Source of the DNA: Agrobacterium leguminum
Lineage (GTDB): Bacteria; Pseudomonadota; Alphaproteobacteria; Rhizobiales; Rhizobiaceae
Length of the DNA stretch: 64,000 nucleotides
Assembly: GCF_015704895.1 (NCBI RefSeq)
Contig: NZ_JADQWB010000002.1
Location: forward strand, 496,001 to 560,000
Direction of reading: 5' to 3'
The translations under genes and the position numbers were made by a program. Below, in pieces: positions 9,840-19,160 of this stretch (its first letter is position 1; every line of letters begins with the position of its first letter). Below the pieces are notes generated by a model. The model saw only the letters and a list, made by a program, of their open reading frames with translations, did not search any database and was not told the DNA's origin.

Positions 9840-10813
9840 CATCGCATTTGCTGAAAGCGGAAATTCACTGCCACATCGAAGGTGCGGCCCCGCCCGCCCT
9901 TGTCGCTAAACAGGCGGAGAAATACGGCATCGACACCAGCGGTTTTCTGCGGAACGGCCAATATGTCTGGTCGGATTTCGCCGAATTCATCCGTTGTTAC
10001 GATGCGGTGGCGCAGGTGTTCAAGACGGATGAGGACTATGCCATCCTGACTGAAACCTATCTGACCGAACTTGCCGAAGCCAATACCATCTATAGCGAGC
10101 TGATCATTTCGCCCGATCACGGCGACCGCATCGGGCTTGGCGCCGACGCCTATCTGGCCGGCATTGCCGAAGGCATCCGCATCGCAAGGGAAAAGACGGG
10201 GATCGAAACCCGCATCATCGTCACCGGTGAGCGCCACTTCGGCCCGGAGCGGGTAATCGCCGCGGCCGAATATGCGGCACGCGCCCAACATCCGCTGGTG
10301 ACGGGCTTCAACATGGCCGGCGAAGAGCGCATGGGCCGCGTCGCCGATTATGCACGCGCCTTCGACATCGCCCGCGATGCCGGCCTTGGGCTGACCATTC
10401 ATGCCGGCGAGGTTTGCGGACCGGAAAGCGTTACCGATGCGCTCGATCTCGTCAAACCGTCCCGCATCGGGCATGGCGTGCGCGCCATCGAAGATGCCGG
10501 TCTCATCGCCCGGCTGGCCGAGGTGGGAACGGTTCTGGAAGTCTGCCCCGGCTCGAATATCGCGCTCAACGTCTATCCTGATTTTGCCAGCCACCCGCTG
10601 AAAGCTCTCAGCGACGCCGGGGTGCGAGTGTGCATCAGTTCCGACGACCCGCCATTCTTCTTCACCTCGCTTGCGCGGGAATATGCGCTGGCTGCGGACG
10701 AGTTCGGCTTCAGCGATGCCGAGATCAACCGTATGACACGGACCGCACTGGAATGCGCCTTCGTGGACGAGGAAACACGCGCGCGACTGCTTGCGAAACT
10801 CGATGGCGCCTGA
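9836..10813 (+). CDS. add: Adenosine deaminase family protein
   Basis: A 325-aa TIM-barrel metal-dependent deaminase. Zinc ligands appear in IHCHIEG near the N-terminus, in TIHAGE, and in [17 protein letters not shown] holds a catalytic His. A TTG start at 9836 overlaps the deoB stop (TTGA) and has GGAG upstream; the longer frame would run inside deoB. Adenosine to inosine is the likely reaction and fits the phosphorylase and phosphopentomutase neighbours. However, the [10 protein letters not shown] and SDDPPFF motifs also resemble the adenine deaminase subgroup, so base rather than nucleoside specificity is possible. Confidence 0.85.
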   Translation: MTSHLLKAEIHCHIEGAAPPALVAKQAEKYGIDTSGFLRNGQYVWSDFAEFIRCYDAVAQVFKTDEDYAILTETYLTELAEANTIYSELIISPDHGDRIGLGADAYLAGIAEGIRIAREKTGIETRIIVTGERHFGPERVIAAAEYAARAQHPLVTGFNMAGEERMGRVADYARAFDIARDAGLGLTIHAGEVCGPESVTDALDLVKPSRIGHGVRAIEDAGLIARLAEVGTVLEVCPGSNIALNVYPDFASHPLKALSDAGVRVCISSDDPPFFFTSLAREYALAADEFGFSDAEINRMTRTALECAFVDEETRARLLAKLDGA

Positions 10814-10907
10814 CGCTGCGGTTCGCGGGGTAAAACCGCGAAGAAGGCTTGCGAAAAACGCACTTTCGGTGAATTACAGGGCATAAGATAAAAGGAAGGC
10901 CAGTTTC

Positions 10908-11537
10908 ATGGACGGCGTCACAGTCATCGAACATCCGCTGGTGCGGCACAAACTCACTATCATGCGCAAGAAGGAAACTTCCACGGCCGGCTTCCGCCGC
11001 CTGCTCAGGGAAATTTCGACGCTGCTCTGCTATGAAGTGACGCGCGACCTTGAGATGACGATGGAAACCATCGATACACCGCTTGAAACCATCGAGGCCC
11101 CCGTGCTCGAAGGCAAGAAGCTGGTTTTCGCCTCCATCCTGCGCGCCGGCAACGGCCTCCTGGAAGGCATGCTCGAACTCGTGCCTTCGGCGCGTGTTTC
11201 CCATATCGGCGTTTATCGCGATCATGACACGCTGGAAGCTGTCGAATATTACTTCAAGGCTCCGGAAAGTCTCGATGCGCGCCTGATCATCGTTGTCGAC
11301 CCGATGCTCGCGACCGGCAATTCCTCCATCGCCGCCGTTGAAAAGCTGAAGGAGCGCGGTGCGAAGAACATCCGCTTCCTGTGTCTGCTGGCGGCGCCCG
11401 AAGGCATCAAGAATTTCCGTGAAGCGCATCCCGATGTGCATATCTACACCGCCGCCATCGACAGCCATCTGAACGAGAAGGGTTATATCGTTCCCGGCCT
11501 CGGGGACGCCGGCGACCGCATGTATGGCACCAAATAA
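10908..11537 (+). CDS. upp: Uracil phosphoribosyltransferase
   Basis: A 209-aa enzyme converting uracil plus PRPP to UMP. The PRPP loop [11 protein letters not shown] and the C-terminal uracil-binding segment [17 protein letters not shown] are clear, and length is exactly typical. It starts at ATG 10908 with AAGGAAGG upstream, 94 bases after add, and is followed by a strong terminator. It recaptures uracil released by pyrimidine nucleoside cleavage encoded on the opposite arm of the cluster. Confidence 0.97.
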   Translation: MDGVTVIEHPLVRHKLTIMRKKETSTAGFRRLLREISTLLCYEVTRDLEMTMETIDTPLETIEAPVLEGKKLVFASILRAGNGLLEGMLELVPSARVSHIGVYRDHDTLEAVEYYFKAPESLDARLIIVVDPMLATGNSSIAAVEKLKERGAKNIRFLCLLAAPEGIKNFREAHPDVHIYTAAIDSHLNEKGYIVPGLGDAGDRMYGTK

Positions 11538-11565
11538 CGCCGTTCATCATCGCTTAACCGTTTGA

Positions 11566-11607
11566 GCCATTCGCCGCCTCCACCAGCGGCGAATGGCTTT
11601 TTATTTT
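11566..11607 (+). terminator. Rho-independent terminator after upp
   Basis: A perfect 12-bp stem (11566-11577 with 11586-11597, loop CTCCACCA) is followed by TTTTTATTTT. It ends the deoB-add-upp transcript. Confidence 0.92.
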
Positions 11608-11671
11608 AAGGTTTCAGCATGTTTTGCGTCTATTCTGGGCAAGAATAACCTGCCCCTGGAGGAGCAAAGAC

Positions 11672-12193
11672 TTGCTGACGCGCGCGATTTTTCTGCTTGT
11701 TGGTCTTTCGGTCGGTGCCACGCAAATTCCGGCGCTGGTGGAAAAGTTTCAGCCGCGCCCGGAAGCAAGCATTGAGAAAGCGGAAGTCAGACCCGAAGCA
11801 GCCAAACCGGAGTCCGTTTCGCTGGGCGGCGTCAATCTGAAAGCGGATGCCCGCGGCCACTTCAACGCCACCTTCCGCATCAACGGCAAATCCTTCGACG
11901 GGCTTGTCGATACCGGCGCTTCCATGGTCGCCATCAACGAGACGATTGCGCGCCGGCTCGGTTACGGCGTCAACAGCCTCGATTATAAATATGCGATTTC
12001 AACGGCCAATGGCCAGACCATGGCCGCCTATGTGAAGCTCGACCGGGTGGAGATCGGCGCTATCCGGGTTCAGAATGTCGACGCCATGGTGCTGAAGGAC
12101 AATGCGCTCGGCAACATGCTGATCGGCATGAGCTTCCTGAAACAACTATCGTCCTTCAAGGTATCGGGCGGCGAGATGCGGCTGGTCAGGTGA
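11672..12193 (+). CDS. Retropepsin-like aspartic protease (TIGR02281 type)
   Basis: A 173-aa protein with a short hydrophobic N-terminal anchor (about residues 4-20), a linker rich in Glu and Pro, and a single retropepsin-like domain. The catalytic Asp80 lies in LVDTGASMVAI, and LIGMSFLKQL near the end is the second typical motif. Single-domain members act as dimers; the domain probably faces the periplasm. TTG at 11672 is chosen because GGAGGAG sits 7 bases upstream. Substrate is unknown. Its 3' end overlaps that of deoA on the other strand by 8 bases. Confidence 0.85.
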   Translation: MLTRAIFLLVGLSVGATQIPALVEKFQPRPEASIEKAEVRPEAAKPESVSLGGVNLKADARGHFNATFRINGKSFDGLVDTGASMVAINETIARRLGYGVNSLDYKYAISTANGQTMAAYVKLDRVEIGAIRVQNVDAMVLKDNALGNMLIGMSFLKQLSSFKVSGGEMRLVR

Positions 12194-13502
12194 TCCGCTC
12201 AAGAACGGGCGCACCAATCTCCGGCGCGCTGTCAGCAAATCCGTAGCAGGTCGCTACCCTTTTCACCGCACGTTCTGCTTCCTCCCTGGAAGCAGCATGG
12301 ACAATGGCGATCGACTCGCCCTTTTCCACTTTTGCACCGAGCGGCAGAATATCCGAGATACCGACGGACGGATCGATCGTGTCCGATGGCTTTCTTCTGC
12401 CGCCGCCGAGTTCGACGACAACCATGCCAAGATCGCGCGTGGCGCAGGAGGCGAGCAAACCGCTGCGCTCCGCCAGAACCGGAAGAATGACCGGCGCTGA
12501 TGGCAAATAGCGCGACGGGCGCTCGACGAAATCCGATGGACCGCCCAGTGCCGAAGCCATCCGTGCAAAGATTTCCAGCGCCCGGCCGGAGGAGAGCGCA
12601 GCCGACGCCAGCGCCTCTCCTTCCTCCAGCGTGGCCGCCTTTTGCGCCTGCACCAGCATTTCCGCCGCAAAGGACAGGACCACCTTTTCAAGACGGGTGT
12701 CGGCCTTGCGACCGGCCAGAAAATCCAGACAATTGACGATTTCGACCGCATTGCCGGCGGCATCGCCAAGCGGCTGGTTCATGTCGGTTATCAGGGCGGT
12801 TGTCGGCAGGCCCGCGCCATTCGCCACATCGACCAGCGCGCGGGCCAAATTGCGGGCATCCTCAACGCTCTGCATGAAAGCACCGCTGCCGACCTTCACA
12901 TCAAGAACCAGCGTCTGCAGCCCGGCTGCAAGCTTCTTCGACAGGATGGAGGCCGTGATCAGCGGTATGGAATCGACCGTCGCGGTCACATCGCGAATGG
13001 CATAGAGGCGTTTATCAGCGGGGGCGAGATCGCCCGTCTGGCCGATGATGGCGCAGCCGACCGTCTTTACCGTCCGGCGGAACAACACCTCGTCCGGCAT
13101 GACGTTGTAACCGGGGATCGCTTCCAGCTTGTCCAGCGTGCCGCCGGTATGGCCAAGGCCCCTGCCGGAAATCATCGGCACGGCGAGACCGCAGGCAGCA
13201 ACGATGGGGGCGAGCATCAGGGAGACATTATCGCCAACACCGCCGGTGGAGTGCTTGTCCGCCACCGGCCTGCCCAGATCGCTCCAGGACAGGACCTCAC
13301 CGCTGTCGCGCATCGCAAGCGTCAGCGCCACCATCTCATCCCGGGTCATGCCGCGAAAGAACACCGCCATGGCAAAGGCAGCCGCCTGCCCTTCCGAGAT
13401 GCCGTCTTTCGAAAGCGCTTCTATGAAAGCGGCAATCTCCCGAGGCTCAAGTGACAGGCCATCGCGTTTGCGCCGGATGATTTCCTGCGGGATCAAGCTC
13501 AA
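12186..13502 (-). CDS. deoA: Thymidine phosphorylase
   Basis: A 438-aa enzyme that splits thymidine or deoxyuridine with phosphate to give the base and deoxyribose 1-phosphate. DKHSTGGVGDNVSL (phosphate loop) and SGRGLGHTGGTLDKLEAIPG are the signatures of the pyrimidine nucleoside phosphorylase family. It is last in the minus-strand nucleoside operon; its start overlaps the deoC stop by 4 bases. Its product can pass to DeoB, encoded about 2.3 kb away, and then to DeoC. Confidence 0.96.
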   Translation of the reverse strand: MSLIPQEIIRRKRDGLSLEPREIAAFIEALSKDGISEGQAAAFAMAVFFRGMTRDEMVALTLAMRDSGEVLSWSDLGRPVADKHSTGGVGDNVSLMLAPIVAACGLAVPMISGRGLGHTGGTLDKLEAIPGYNVMPDEVLFRRTVKTVGCAIIGQTGDLAPADKRLYAIRDVTATVDSIPLITASILSKKLAAGLQTLVLDVKVGSGAFMQSVEDARNLARALVDVANGAGLPTTALITDMNQPLGDAAGNAVEIVNCLDFLAGRKADTRLEKVVLSFAAEMLVQAQKAATLEEGEALASAALSSGRALEIFARMASALGGPSDFVERPSRYLPSAPVILPVLAERSGLLASCATRDLGMVVVELGGGRRKPSDTIDPSVGISDILPLGAKVEKGESIAIVHAASREEAERAVKRVATCYGFADSAPEIGAPVLERIT

Positions 13503-14272
13503 TACCCGCTGGCGGCCTTGGCGGGCTCGCCGCCGGCCAGCACGTTCAGCACATCATCGAGAACACCGGAAGCGCCGAAACGGAAGGTGGACGGCATGGC
13601 CCAGTTGGGCGCCATGATGGTTTCCGCAAGCCTGAGGTAAAGCGTGGCGTCCTCCACCGTGCCGATACCGCCGGCGGGCTTGAAACCCACCTTCTGCCGG
13701 CTATCGCGGATCGCCTGCAACATGATGTCGGCGGCCTCCAGCGTGGCATTGATGGCAACCTTGCCGGTCGAGGTCTTGATGAAATCGGCCCCTTCGGCAA
13801 TGGCGAGTTCGGATGCGCGACGGATCAGCGCCTTGTCCTTCAACTCGCCGGTTTCAAGAATGACCTTGAGCAGCACGGGTGCAACGCAGGCCTTGCGAAC
13901 GGCGGCCACCATGGTAGACACCGCCGTTTCATCGCCGGCTATGAATTTGCGATAGGGAATGACGAGATCGACTTCGTCAGCGCCGTCGCGGATCGCCGCC
14001 TCGGTTTCGGCAACCACGGTCGCGATGTCGAGATCGCCCGAAGGAAAATTGACGACCGTGGCGATGCGGATAGCATGGTCTTTTCCGAAAGCAGCACGGG
14101 CCTGCGCCACGAAGCGCGGCCAGATGCAGATTGCAGCCGTATTGCCATATTCCGTATGCGCGCGCTGGCACAGAGCGGCGATCTGCTCGGGCGTGCAGTC
14201 TTCCTTGAGATTGGTAAGGTCCAGCAAGGACAGGGTGAGGGCAGCCGCTTCGCGCGGACGCTGGAGTTCCAT
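13499..14272 (-). CDS. deoC: Deoxyribose-phosphate aldolase
   Basis: A 257-aa TIM-barrel class I aldolase that cleaves deoxyribose 5-phosphate to acetaldehyde and glyceraldehyde 3-phosphate. The Schiff-base Lys lies in DFIKTSTGK, the second Lys in VGFKPAGGIGT, and the proton-relay Asp in the LLDLTNLKEDCT segment. ATG at 14272 has AGGAGG 9 bases upstream; a GTG at 14278 overlaps the upstream stop (GTGA) but lies too close to that site. It sits between the PNP gene and deoA, with overlaps or near-overlaps on both sides. Confidence 0.95.
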   Translation of the reverse strand: MELQRPREAAALTLSLLDLTNLKEDCTPEQIAALCQRAHTEYGNTAAICIWPRFVAQARAAFGKDHAIRIATVVNFPSGDLDIATVVAETEAAIRDGADEVDLVIPYRKFIAGDETAVSTMVAAVRKACVAPVLLKVILETGELKDKALIRRASELAIAEGADFIKTSTGKVAINATLEAADIMLQAIRDSRQKVGFKPAGGIGTVEDATLYLRLAETIMAPNWAMPSTFRFGASGVLDDVLNVLAGGEPAKAASGY

Positions 14273-14274
14273 GG

Positions 14275-15075
14275 TCACGCTCCTCCTGCGATCATTTCCT
14301 TCAGAATGGCGGCAAGCCTCTTGCCACCCACGGGAGCCATATCCTTGGTTTCTTCATGGCTCAGTTCCGCGCCGGTCATGCCGGCACCGTAATTGGTAAT
14401 AACCGATGCGGCAGCAACGCGCATCCCGAAAAAGCGCGCAAGGATGACTTCCGGCACGGTGGACATGCCAACTGCATCCGCTCCCAGCAGCCGCGCCATG
14501 CGGATTTCCGCCGGCGTTTCGAAGCTCGGGCCGGAAAACCACATATAGACGCCGCCGAACAAAGGCACCGTAGCGCGGATGGCGGCGTTGCGCATGGCAA
14601 GCATCAGATCGGGATCGTAAGCGGTGGTCATGCCGACGAAGCGGCGGTCGCTTTCCTCGCCGATCAGCGGGTTCATGCCGGAATAGTTGATGTGATCGGT
14701 GACCTGCATGACCGAGCCGGGCGGCATATCCTGCCTGACCGAACCTGCCGAATTGGTGAGGATGAGCGACTGCACGCCAAGACCGGCCAGCGCCCCGATG
14801 ATCGCGCGCATGGCGGACGGATCGCCCTTTTCGTAATAATGCACCCGGCCGGAGAGCATCATGACCGGCTCACCACCAAGATAGCCCGCCACCAGCTCGC
14901 CCGCATGGCCGGAAACGCCGCTCGCAGGAAAACCGGGAAGTTCGGCATAGGGCACCCGGATCGGGTCGCTGACGTCTTCCACCAGCGAACCGAGGCCCGA
15001 GCCGAGGACGATGGCGACGCGCGGCATCAGGCCGTTCAGGCGCTCCACCAGAATATCGATCAGCATATCCGGCAT
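14275..15075 (-). CDS. Purine nucleoside phosphorylase (trimeric PNP type)
   Basis: A 266-aa enzyme releasing purine bases and (deoxy)ribose 1-phosphate from inosine or guanosine. GSGLGSL (phosphate), LTNSAGS, SGPSFETPAEIRM and GMSTVPEVILA match the PNP/MTAP family. The MSTVPE segment and an Asn in VITNYGAGM favour PNP over methylthioadenosine phosphorylase. ATG at 15075 overlaps the cdd stop by one base (TGATG). A longer frame starting near 15222 would run inside cdd and is rejected. It is often named punA or deoD2; I leave the symbol open. Confidence 0.93.
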   Translation of the reverse strand: MPDMLIDILVERLNGLMPRVAIVLGSGLGSLVEDVSDPIRVPYAELPGFPASGVSGHAGELVAGYLGGEPVMMLSGRVHYYEKGDPSAMRAIIGALAGLGVQSLILTNSAGSVRQDMPPGSVMQVTDHINYSGMNPLIGEESDRRFVGMTTAYDPDLMLAMRNAAIRATVPLFGGVYMWFSGPSFETPAEIRMARLLGADAVGMSTVPEVILARFFGMRVAAASVITNYGAGMTGAELSHEETKDMAPVGGKRLAAILKEMIAGGA

Positions 15076-15479
15076 CAGGGCAGCTCTGTCTTGAAGCTGA
15101 AGGGCAAAAGCTCTTCCATGGTCATGACCTTCTGCACGCCGGTTTCGTCGCAGAGATAGACTTTCGTATCCGGCGTGGCGAATTCGGCGATCTTCTGCCG
15201 GCAGCCGCCGCAGGGTGGGCAAAGAGCAAGCTTTTCGGCGATGACGGCGATTTCGCTGATCTTCTTCGCCCCACCCATGATCATGGCGCTGATGGCGGAA
15301 GGTTCAGCGCACCAGCCCTGCGGGAAGGAGAGGTTCTCGATATTGGCGCCCTTGTAAATCTTGCCGTCTTCAGCGCGGATCGCCGCACCGACCGGAAATT
15401 TCGAATAGGGCGCATGGGCAAAGGCCATGGCCTCCACCGCCGCCTCGAAAAGGGCATGGGACATCGGATCTCGGGACAT
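15075..15479 (-). CDS. cdd: Cytidine deaminase
   Basis: A 134-aa homotetramer-type cytidine deaminase converting cytidine or deoxycytidine to uridine forms. The zinc site is complete: CAEPSAI with the catalytic Glu, and PCGGCRQ with two Cys ligands. PYSKFPVGAAI at the N-terminus is also typical. ATG at 15479 has GGAGCG upstream and sits 4 bases past the permease stop; a second ATG at 15464 is possible. It feeds uridine to the phosphorylase step of the same operon. Confidence 0.95.
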   Translation of the reverse strand: MSRDPMSHALFEAAVEAMAFAHAPYSKFPVGAAIRAEDGKIYKGANIENLSFPQGWCAEPSAISAMIMGGAKKISEIAVIAEKLALCPPCGGCRQKIAEFATPDTKVYLCDETGVQKVMTMEELLPFSFKTELP

Positions 15480-15483
15480 GGAT

Positions 15484-16455
15484 TTAACGCTCCTTCGCAT
15501 AGGCAACGCCACCGGCCTTGGGGGGCTTGGCGACGCCGATGAAACCGGCAAGCAGGATGCAGGTCAGAATATAGGGCATGGCCTGGAATATCTGCACCGG
15601 CACCTCGCCGATACCCGGCACGGATTTGCCCTGCATGAAGTTGGCGAAGGCATCCAGAAAACCGAAGAGCAGGCAGGCCAACATGACCGGCACCGGCTTC
15701 CATTTGGCAAAAATCAGTGCCGCGAGCGCAATATAGCCCTTGCCGGCCGACATATTGGCGATGAAGGCCGCCGACTGCGCCACGGCGAGATAGGCGCCCG
15801 AAAAACCGCAGAGGAAGCCGGCGACGATGACGGCGCGGAAACGCATCCATGTCACCGAAATGCCGGCCGTATCCACCGCGCCCGGATTTTCACCGACAGC
15901 GCGCAGACGCAGGCCGAAACGGGTACGGTAAAGCACCCACCAGGAGAGCGGCACCGCCAGAAAGGCGAGATAGGTGAGGATATTGTTGCCGGAAATGACA
16001 TTGGCATAGAGCGGGCCGATGAAGGGCACCTCGCGCATCGCATCCGCACCCGGCAGGATGATCGGCGCAAAGCGGCCCTCGGACGGCAATTGCGGCGTGC
16101 GGCCGCCTTGCCCGAACCAGGCCTGCCCCAGAACCACCGTCAGGCCGGCGGCGATGAAGTTCAGCGCCACGCCCGACACGATCTGGTTGCCGCGATTGGT
16201 GATGACGGCGAAACCATGGATCAGCGAGAAGAGGATGGAGACGGTGATGCCCGCCAGCAGACCGGCCCATGGATCTGCCGTGAGATAGGCGACGCAGGCG
16301 GAAGCGAAGGCCGCCGCCAGCATCTTGCCTTCAAGGCCGATATCGAACACGCCAGCGCGTTCGGAAAAAAGCCCGGCAAGTGCGGTGAAGAGAAGCGGGA
16401 TGGTGAGGCGGACGGTCGAGCCGAGGATGCTGACCAGCATATCGAAGAAATCCAT
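15484..16455 (-). CDS. Nucleoside ABC transporter permease, second subunit
   Basis: A 323-aa inner-membrane permease with 8 to 10 hydrophobic segments. LFSERAGVFDIGLEGKMLAAAFAS near the N-terminus is the typical motif of the BMP-associated branch of BPD_transp_2 permeases. It should pair with the 367-aa permease encoded 6 bases upstream. Together with the double-NBD ATPase and the BMP binding protein it forms a nucleoside importer, a role inferred from family and from co-transcription with cdd, PNP, deoC and deoA. Confidence 0.9.
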   Translation of the reverse strand: MDFFDMLVSILGSTVRLTIPLLFTALAGLFSERAGVFDIGLEGKMLAAAFASACVAYLTADPWAGLLAGITVSILFSLIHGFAVITNRGNQIVSGVALNFIAAGLTVVLGQAWFGQGGRTPQLPSEGRFAPIILPGADAMREVPFIGPLYANVISGNNILTYLAFLAVPLSWWVLYRTRFGLRLRAVGENPGAVDTAGISVTWMRFRAVIVAGFLCGFSGAYLAVAQSAAFIANMSAGKGYIALAALIFAKWKPVPVMLACLLFGFLDAFANFMQGKSVPGIGEVPVQIFQAMPYILTCILLAGFIGVAKPPKAGGVAYAKER

Positions 16456-16461
16456 ATCAGC

Positions 16462-17565
16462 TCACCCCTTTGCCAAATGCTGGTAGATGCGGACGACCGC
16501 CGGCCGGTACATATATTCCAGCGCGCCGGCGAAGAGGATCACCAGACCCTGAATGACCACGATCATTTCGCGGGTAATGTTCGGCATCTCGAAGGAAAGA
16601 TCCGCACCGCCCTGATAGAGAATGCCGAACAGCAATGCCGCGAAGATGATGCCAAGCGGATGGCTTCGCCCCATCAGCGACACGGCAATGCCGACGAAGC
16701 CAGCACCGCCGACGAATTCCACCTGCAGGCGGGCGGAAGCGCCCATGACCGGGTTCAGCGCCATCATGCCCGCCAGACCGCCCGAAATGAGCATGGCGAT
16801 GATGACGGTGCGTGCATAGGGAATGCCGGCATAGATGGCGGCTGAGGGACTGATGCCGAGCGTGCGCATCTCATAACCGAGCTTGGTGCGCCAGATGAGC
16901 ACCCAGACGAGGAAACACATGACCAGTGCGATGATGAAGGAGACGTTGAACGGCGCCGGCCCGAGCTTAAGGCCGAACAGCGCCATCAACCAGTCGAGCT
17001 TCGGCAATTGCCCGCCCGGCAGAAAGGTGCGCGTTTCCGGCGCCATCTTGCCCGGCACGATCAGCACATTCACCAGCAGATAGACCATCAGCGCAGCCGC
17101 GATGAAGTTGAACATGATGGTGGTGATGACGACGTGGCTGCCGCGTTTTGCCTGCAGCCAGGCCGGAATGAAAGCCCAGGCCGCGCCAAAAAGCGCGGCA
17201 CCGATGACGGCGAAAGGCATCGTCACATACCACGGCACGTAACGGTCGAGCGCCAGCGCCACCAGCGCGGCACCCAGACCGCCAATATAGGCCTGACCTT
17301 CCGAGCCGATGTTGAACAGGCCGGCATGGAAGGCCACGGCGACGGAAAGGCCGGTGAAGATGAAGCTCGTCGTGTAGAAGAGCGTGAAGCCGATGGCGTC
17401 GCCACGGCCAAGCGCACCTTCGATGAGCAGGCGGAGCGCCGCCAGCGGGCTTTCACCGATCGACCAGACAACGAGGCCGGAAATCAGAAAGGCGGTGACG
17501 ACGTTCAAAAACGGCAACAGGCCGTAGCTGATCCAGTTTGGTAGGGGTACGGAAGCGGTGCTCAT
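16462..17565 (-). CDS. Nucleoside ABC transporter permease, first subunit
   Basis: A 367-aa permease of the same family as its downstream neighbour. GLFNIGSEGQAYIGGLGAAL is the paralogous signature of the larger subunit. Length and about ten membrane segments fit the NupB/YufP class. It begins 7 bases after the ATPase gene and ends 6 bases before the second permease, so the subunits are co-expressed. Confidence 0.9.
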   Translation of the reverse strand: MSTASVPLPNWISYGLLPFLNVVTAFLISGLVVWSIGESPLAALRLLIEGALGRGDAIGFTLFYTTSFIFTGLSVAVAFHAGLFNIGSEGQAYIGGLGAALVALALDRYVPWYVTMPFAVIGAALFGAAWAFIPAWLQAKRGSHVVITTIMFNFIAAALMVYLLVNVLIVPGKMAPETRTFLPGGQLPKLDWLMALFGLKLGPAPFNVSFIIALVMCFLVWVLIWRTKLGYEMRTLGISPSAAIYAGIPYARTVIIAMLISGGLAGMMALNPVMGASARLQVEFVGGAGFVGIAVSLMGRSHPLGIIFAALLFGILYQGGADLSFEMPNITREMIVVIQGLVILFAGALEYMYRPAVVRIYQHLAKG

Positions 17566-17572
17566 TCATGCC

Positions 17573-19084
17573 TCATGCGGCGATGCCGGCCATCATCAGG
17601 CCCAGCGTCTGTTCTTCGGCTTCCGCCGTTTTTTCTCCAACGACACGGCCGGCGAACATGACCATGATCCGGTCCGAAAGGGAACGGATTTCATCGAGTT
17701 CGACCGAAACCAGCAAAATCGCCTTACCAGCATCGCGCATTTCGATGATGCGGCGATGGATGAATTCGATGGCGCCGATATCCACGCCGCGTGTCGGCTG
17801 GCCGATGATCAGCATCTTCGGGTCACGCTCGATTTCGCGGGCGACGACGATCTTCTGCTGATTGCCGCCGGAAAAATTGGCGGTCTTCAGCTGCGGGTTC
17901 GGCGGGCGGATATCGTATTTCTCGATCTTTTCGACCGCATCCTTGCGGATGGCCTCGGGATTGAGGAAAGGTCCTTTGCCGTATCGCTCATCATGGTGAT
18001 AGCCGAGGATTGAGTTTTCATATTCCTCGAATTTCAGCACCAGCCCCATATGGTGGCGGTCTTCCGGAATATGCGCGAGGCCGAGCCTGCGCAGAATGGC
18101 CGGATCGGGGCGGTCCACCTTCTGGCCATCCACCCATATCTCGCCCGAATGGGGCTTGCGGATACCGGCGATGGCTTCGAGCAGCTCCGACTGGCCATTA
18201 CCCGCCACGCCGGCAATGCCGACGATTTCACCGGCGCGGACATCGAGCGAGACATCGTCCACCATGGTGACGCCGCGACTGTCCTTGACAGTGAGACTGC
18301 GGATGGAGAGCAGAACATCGCCCGGTGTCGTCTCGCCCTTTTCCACCCTGAGCAGCACGCGGCGGCCAACCATCAGCTCGGCCAGTTCCTCGACGCTGGT
18401 TTCGGAAGTTTTGCGGGTTGCGACCATTTCACCGCGGCGCATGACGGAGACGGAATCCGTGATCGCCATGATTTCGCGCAGCTTGTGGGTGATGAGGATG
18501 ACGGTCTTGCCCTGCTCGCGCAGGACGCCGAGAATCTTGAAAAGGTGATCGGCCTCGGCCGGTGTCAGAACGCCGGTCGGCTCATCGAGGATCAGGATTT
18601 CGGCGCCACGATACATGGCCTTGAGGATTTCGACGCGCTGCTGCAGACCAACAGGCAGTTCTTCGATGACAGCATCCGGATCGACTTCCAGACCGTAATC
18701 GTCCTCGAGGCGCTGCAATTCCTTGCGGGCCGCCGCCCGGCCCTTGGCGAGCGATGCGCCGCCTTCCGCGCCGAGCATGACGTTTTCCAGCACGGTGAAA
18801 TTTTCCACCAGCATGAAGTGCTGATGCACCATGCCGATGCCGGCATTGATGGCCGTCTGGCTGTCACGGATCGCGACGGGCGTGCCATTCACCCGGATTT
18901 CACCGGCATCCGCCTGGTAAAAGCCGTAGAGGATCGACATCAGGGTCGACTTCCCGGCACCGTTTTCCCCGATAATGCCGTGGATCGTGCCCTTGGCGAC
19001 AGTCAGATTGATATTCTTGTTGGCGTGAACGGCACCGAATTTCTTGTCGATGCCCACCAGTTCGATTGCAGGGTCCATACTCAA
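17573..19084 (-). CDS. Nucleoside ABC transporter ATP-binding protein (two fused NBDs)
   Basis: A 503-aa protein with two ATPase domains in one chain. The first has Walker A GENGAGKST, a degenerate signature (LPVGLQQRVEIL) and Walker B ILILDEPTG. The second has a degenerate Walker A (GVAGNGQSELL), a good signature FSGGNQQKIVVARE and an altered Walker B (LIIGQPTRGVD). This asymmetry is normal for sugar and nucleoside importers of the CUT2/BMP type, where only one site hydrolyses ATP well. It is preceded by an intercistronic hairpin after the binding-protein gene. Confidence 0.93.
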   Translation of the reverse strand: MSMDPAIELVGIDKKFGAVHANKNINLTVAKGTIHGIIGENGAGKSTLMSILYGFYQADAGEIRVNGTPVAIRDSQTAINAGIGMVHQHFMLVENFTVLENVMLGAEGGASLAKGRAAARKELQRLEDDYGLEVDPDAVIEELPVGLQQRVEILKAMYRGAEILILDEPTGVLTPAEADHLFKILGVLREQGKTVILITHKLREIMAITDSVSVMRRGEMVATRKTSETSVEELAELMVGRRVLLRVEKGETTPGDVLLSIRSLTVKDSRGVTMVDDVSLDVRAGEIVGIAGVAGNGQSELLEAIAGIRKPHSGEIWVDGQKVDRPDPAILRRLGLAHIPEDRHHMGLVLKFEEYENSILGYHHDERYGKGPFLNPEAIRKDAVEKIEKYDIRPPNPQLKTANFSGGNQQKIVVAREIERDPKMLIIGQPTRGVDIGAIEFIHRRIIEMRDAGKAILLVSVELDEIRSLSDRIMVMFAGRVVGEKTAEAEEQTLGLMMAGIAA

Positions 19085-19116
19085 ACCGAAACCTCTCCGA
19101 AGGCTGGATATGAAAA

Positions 19117-19145
19117 GGGCGCAAGATGAAAAACATCATGCGCCC
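19117..19145 (-). terminator. Intercistronic hairpin after the BMP binding-protein gene
   Basis: On the minus strand GGGCGCA pairs with TGCGCCC (19145-19139 with 19123-19117), with GATG/CATC inside and TTTTCATAT following. It lies 16 bases after the binding-protein stop. Such hairpins partly terminate or protect the mRNA, so that the binding protein exceeds the membrane parts. Confidence 0.6.
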
Positions 19146-19160
19146 CCGTTACATATCATA

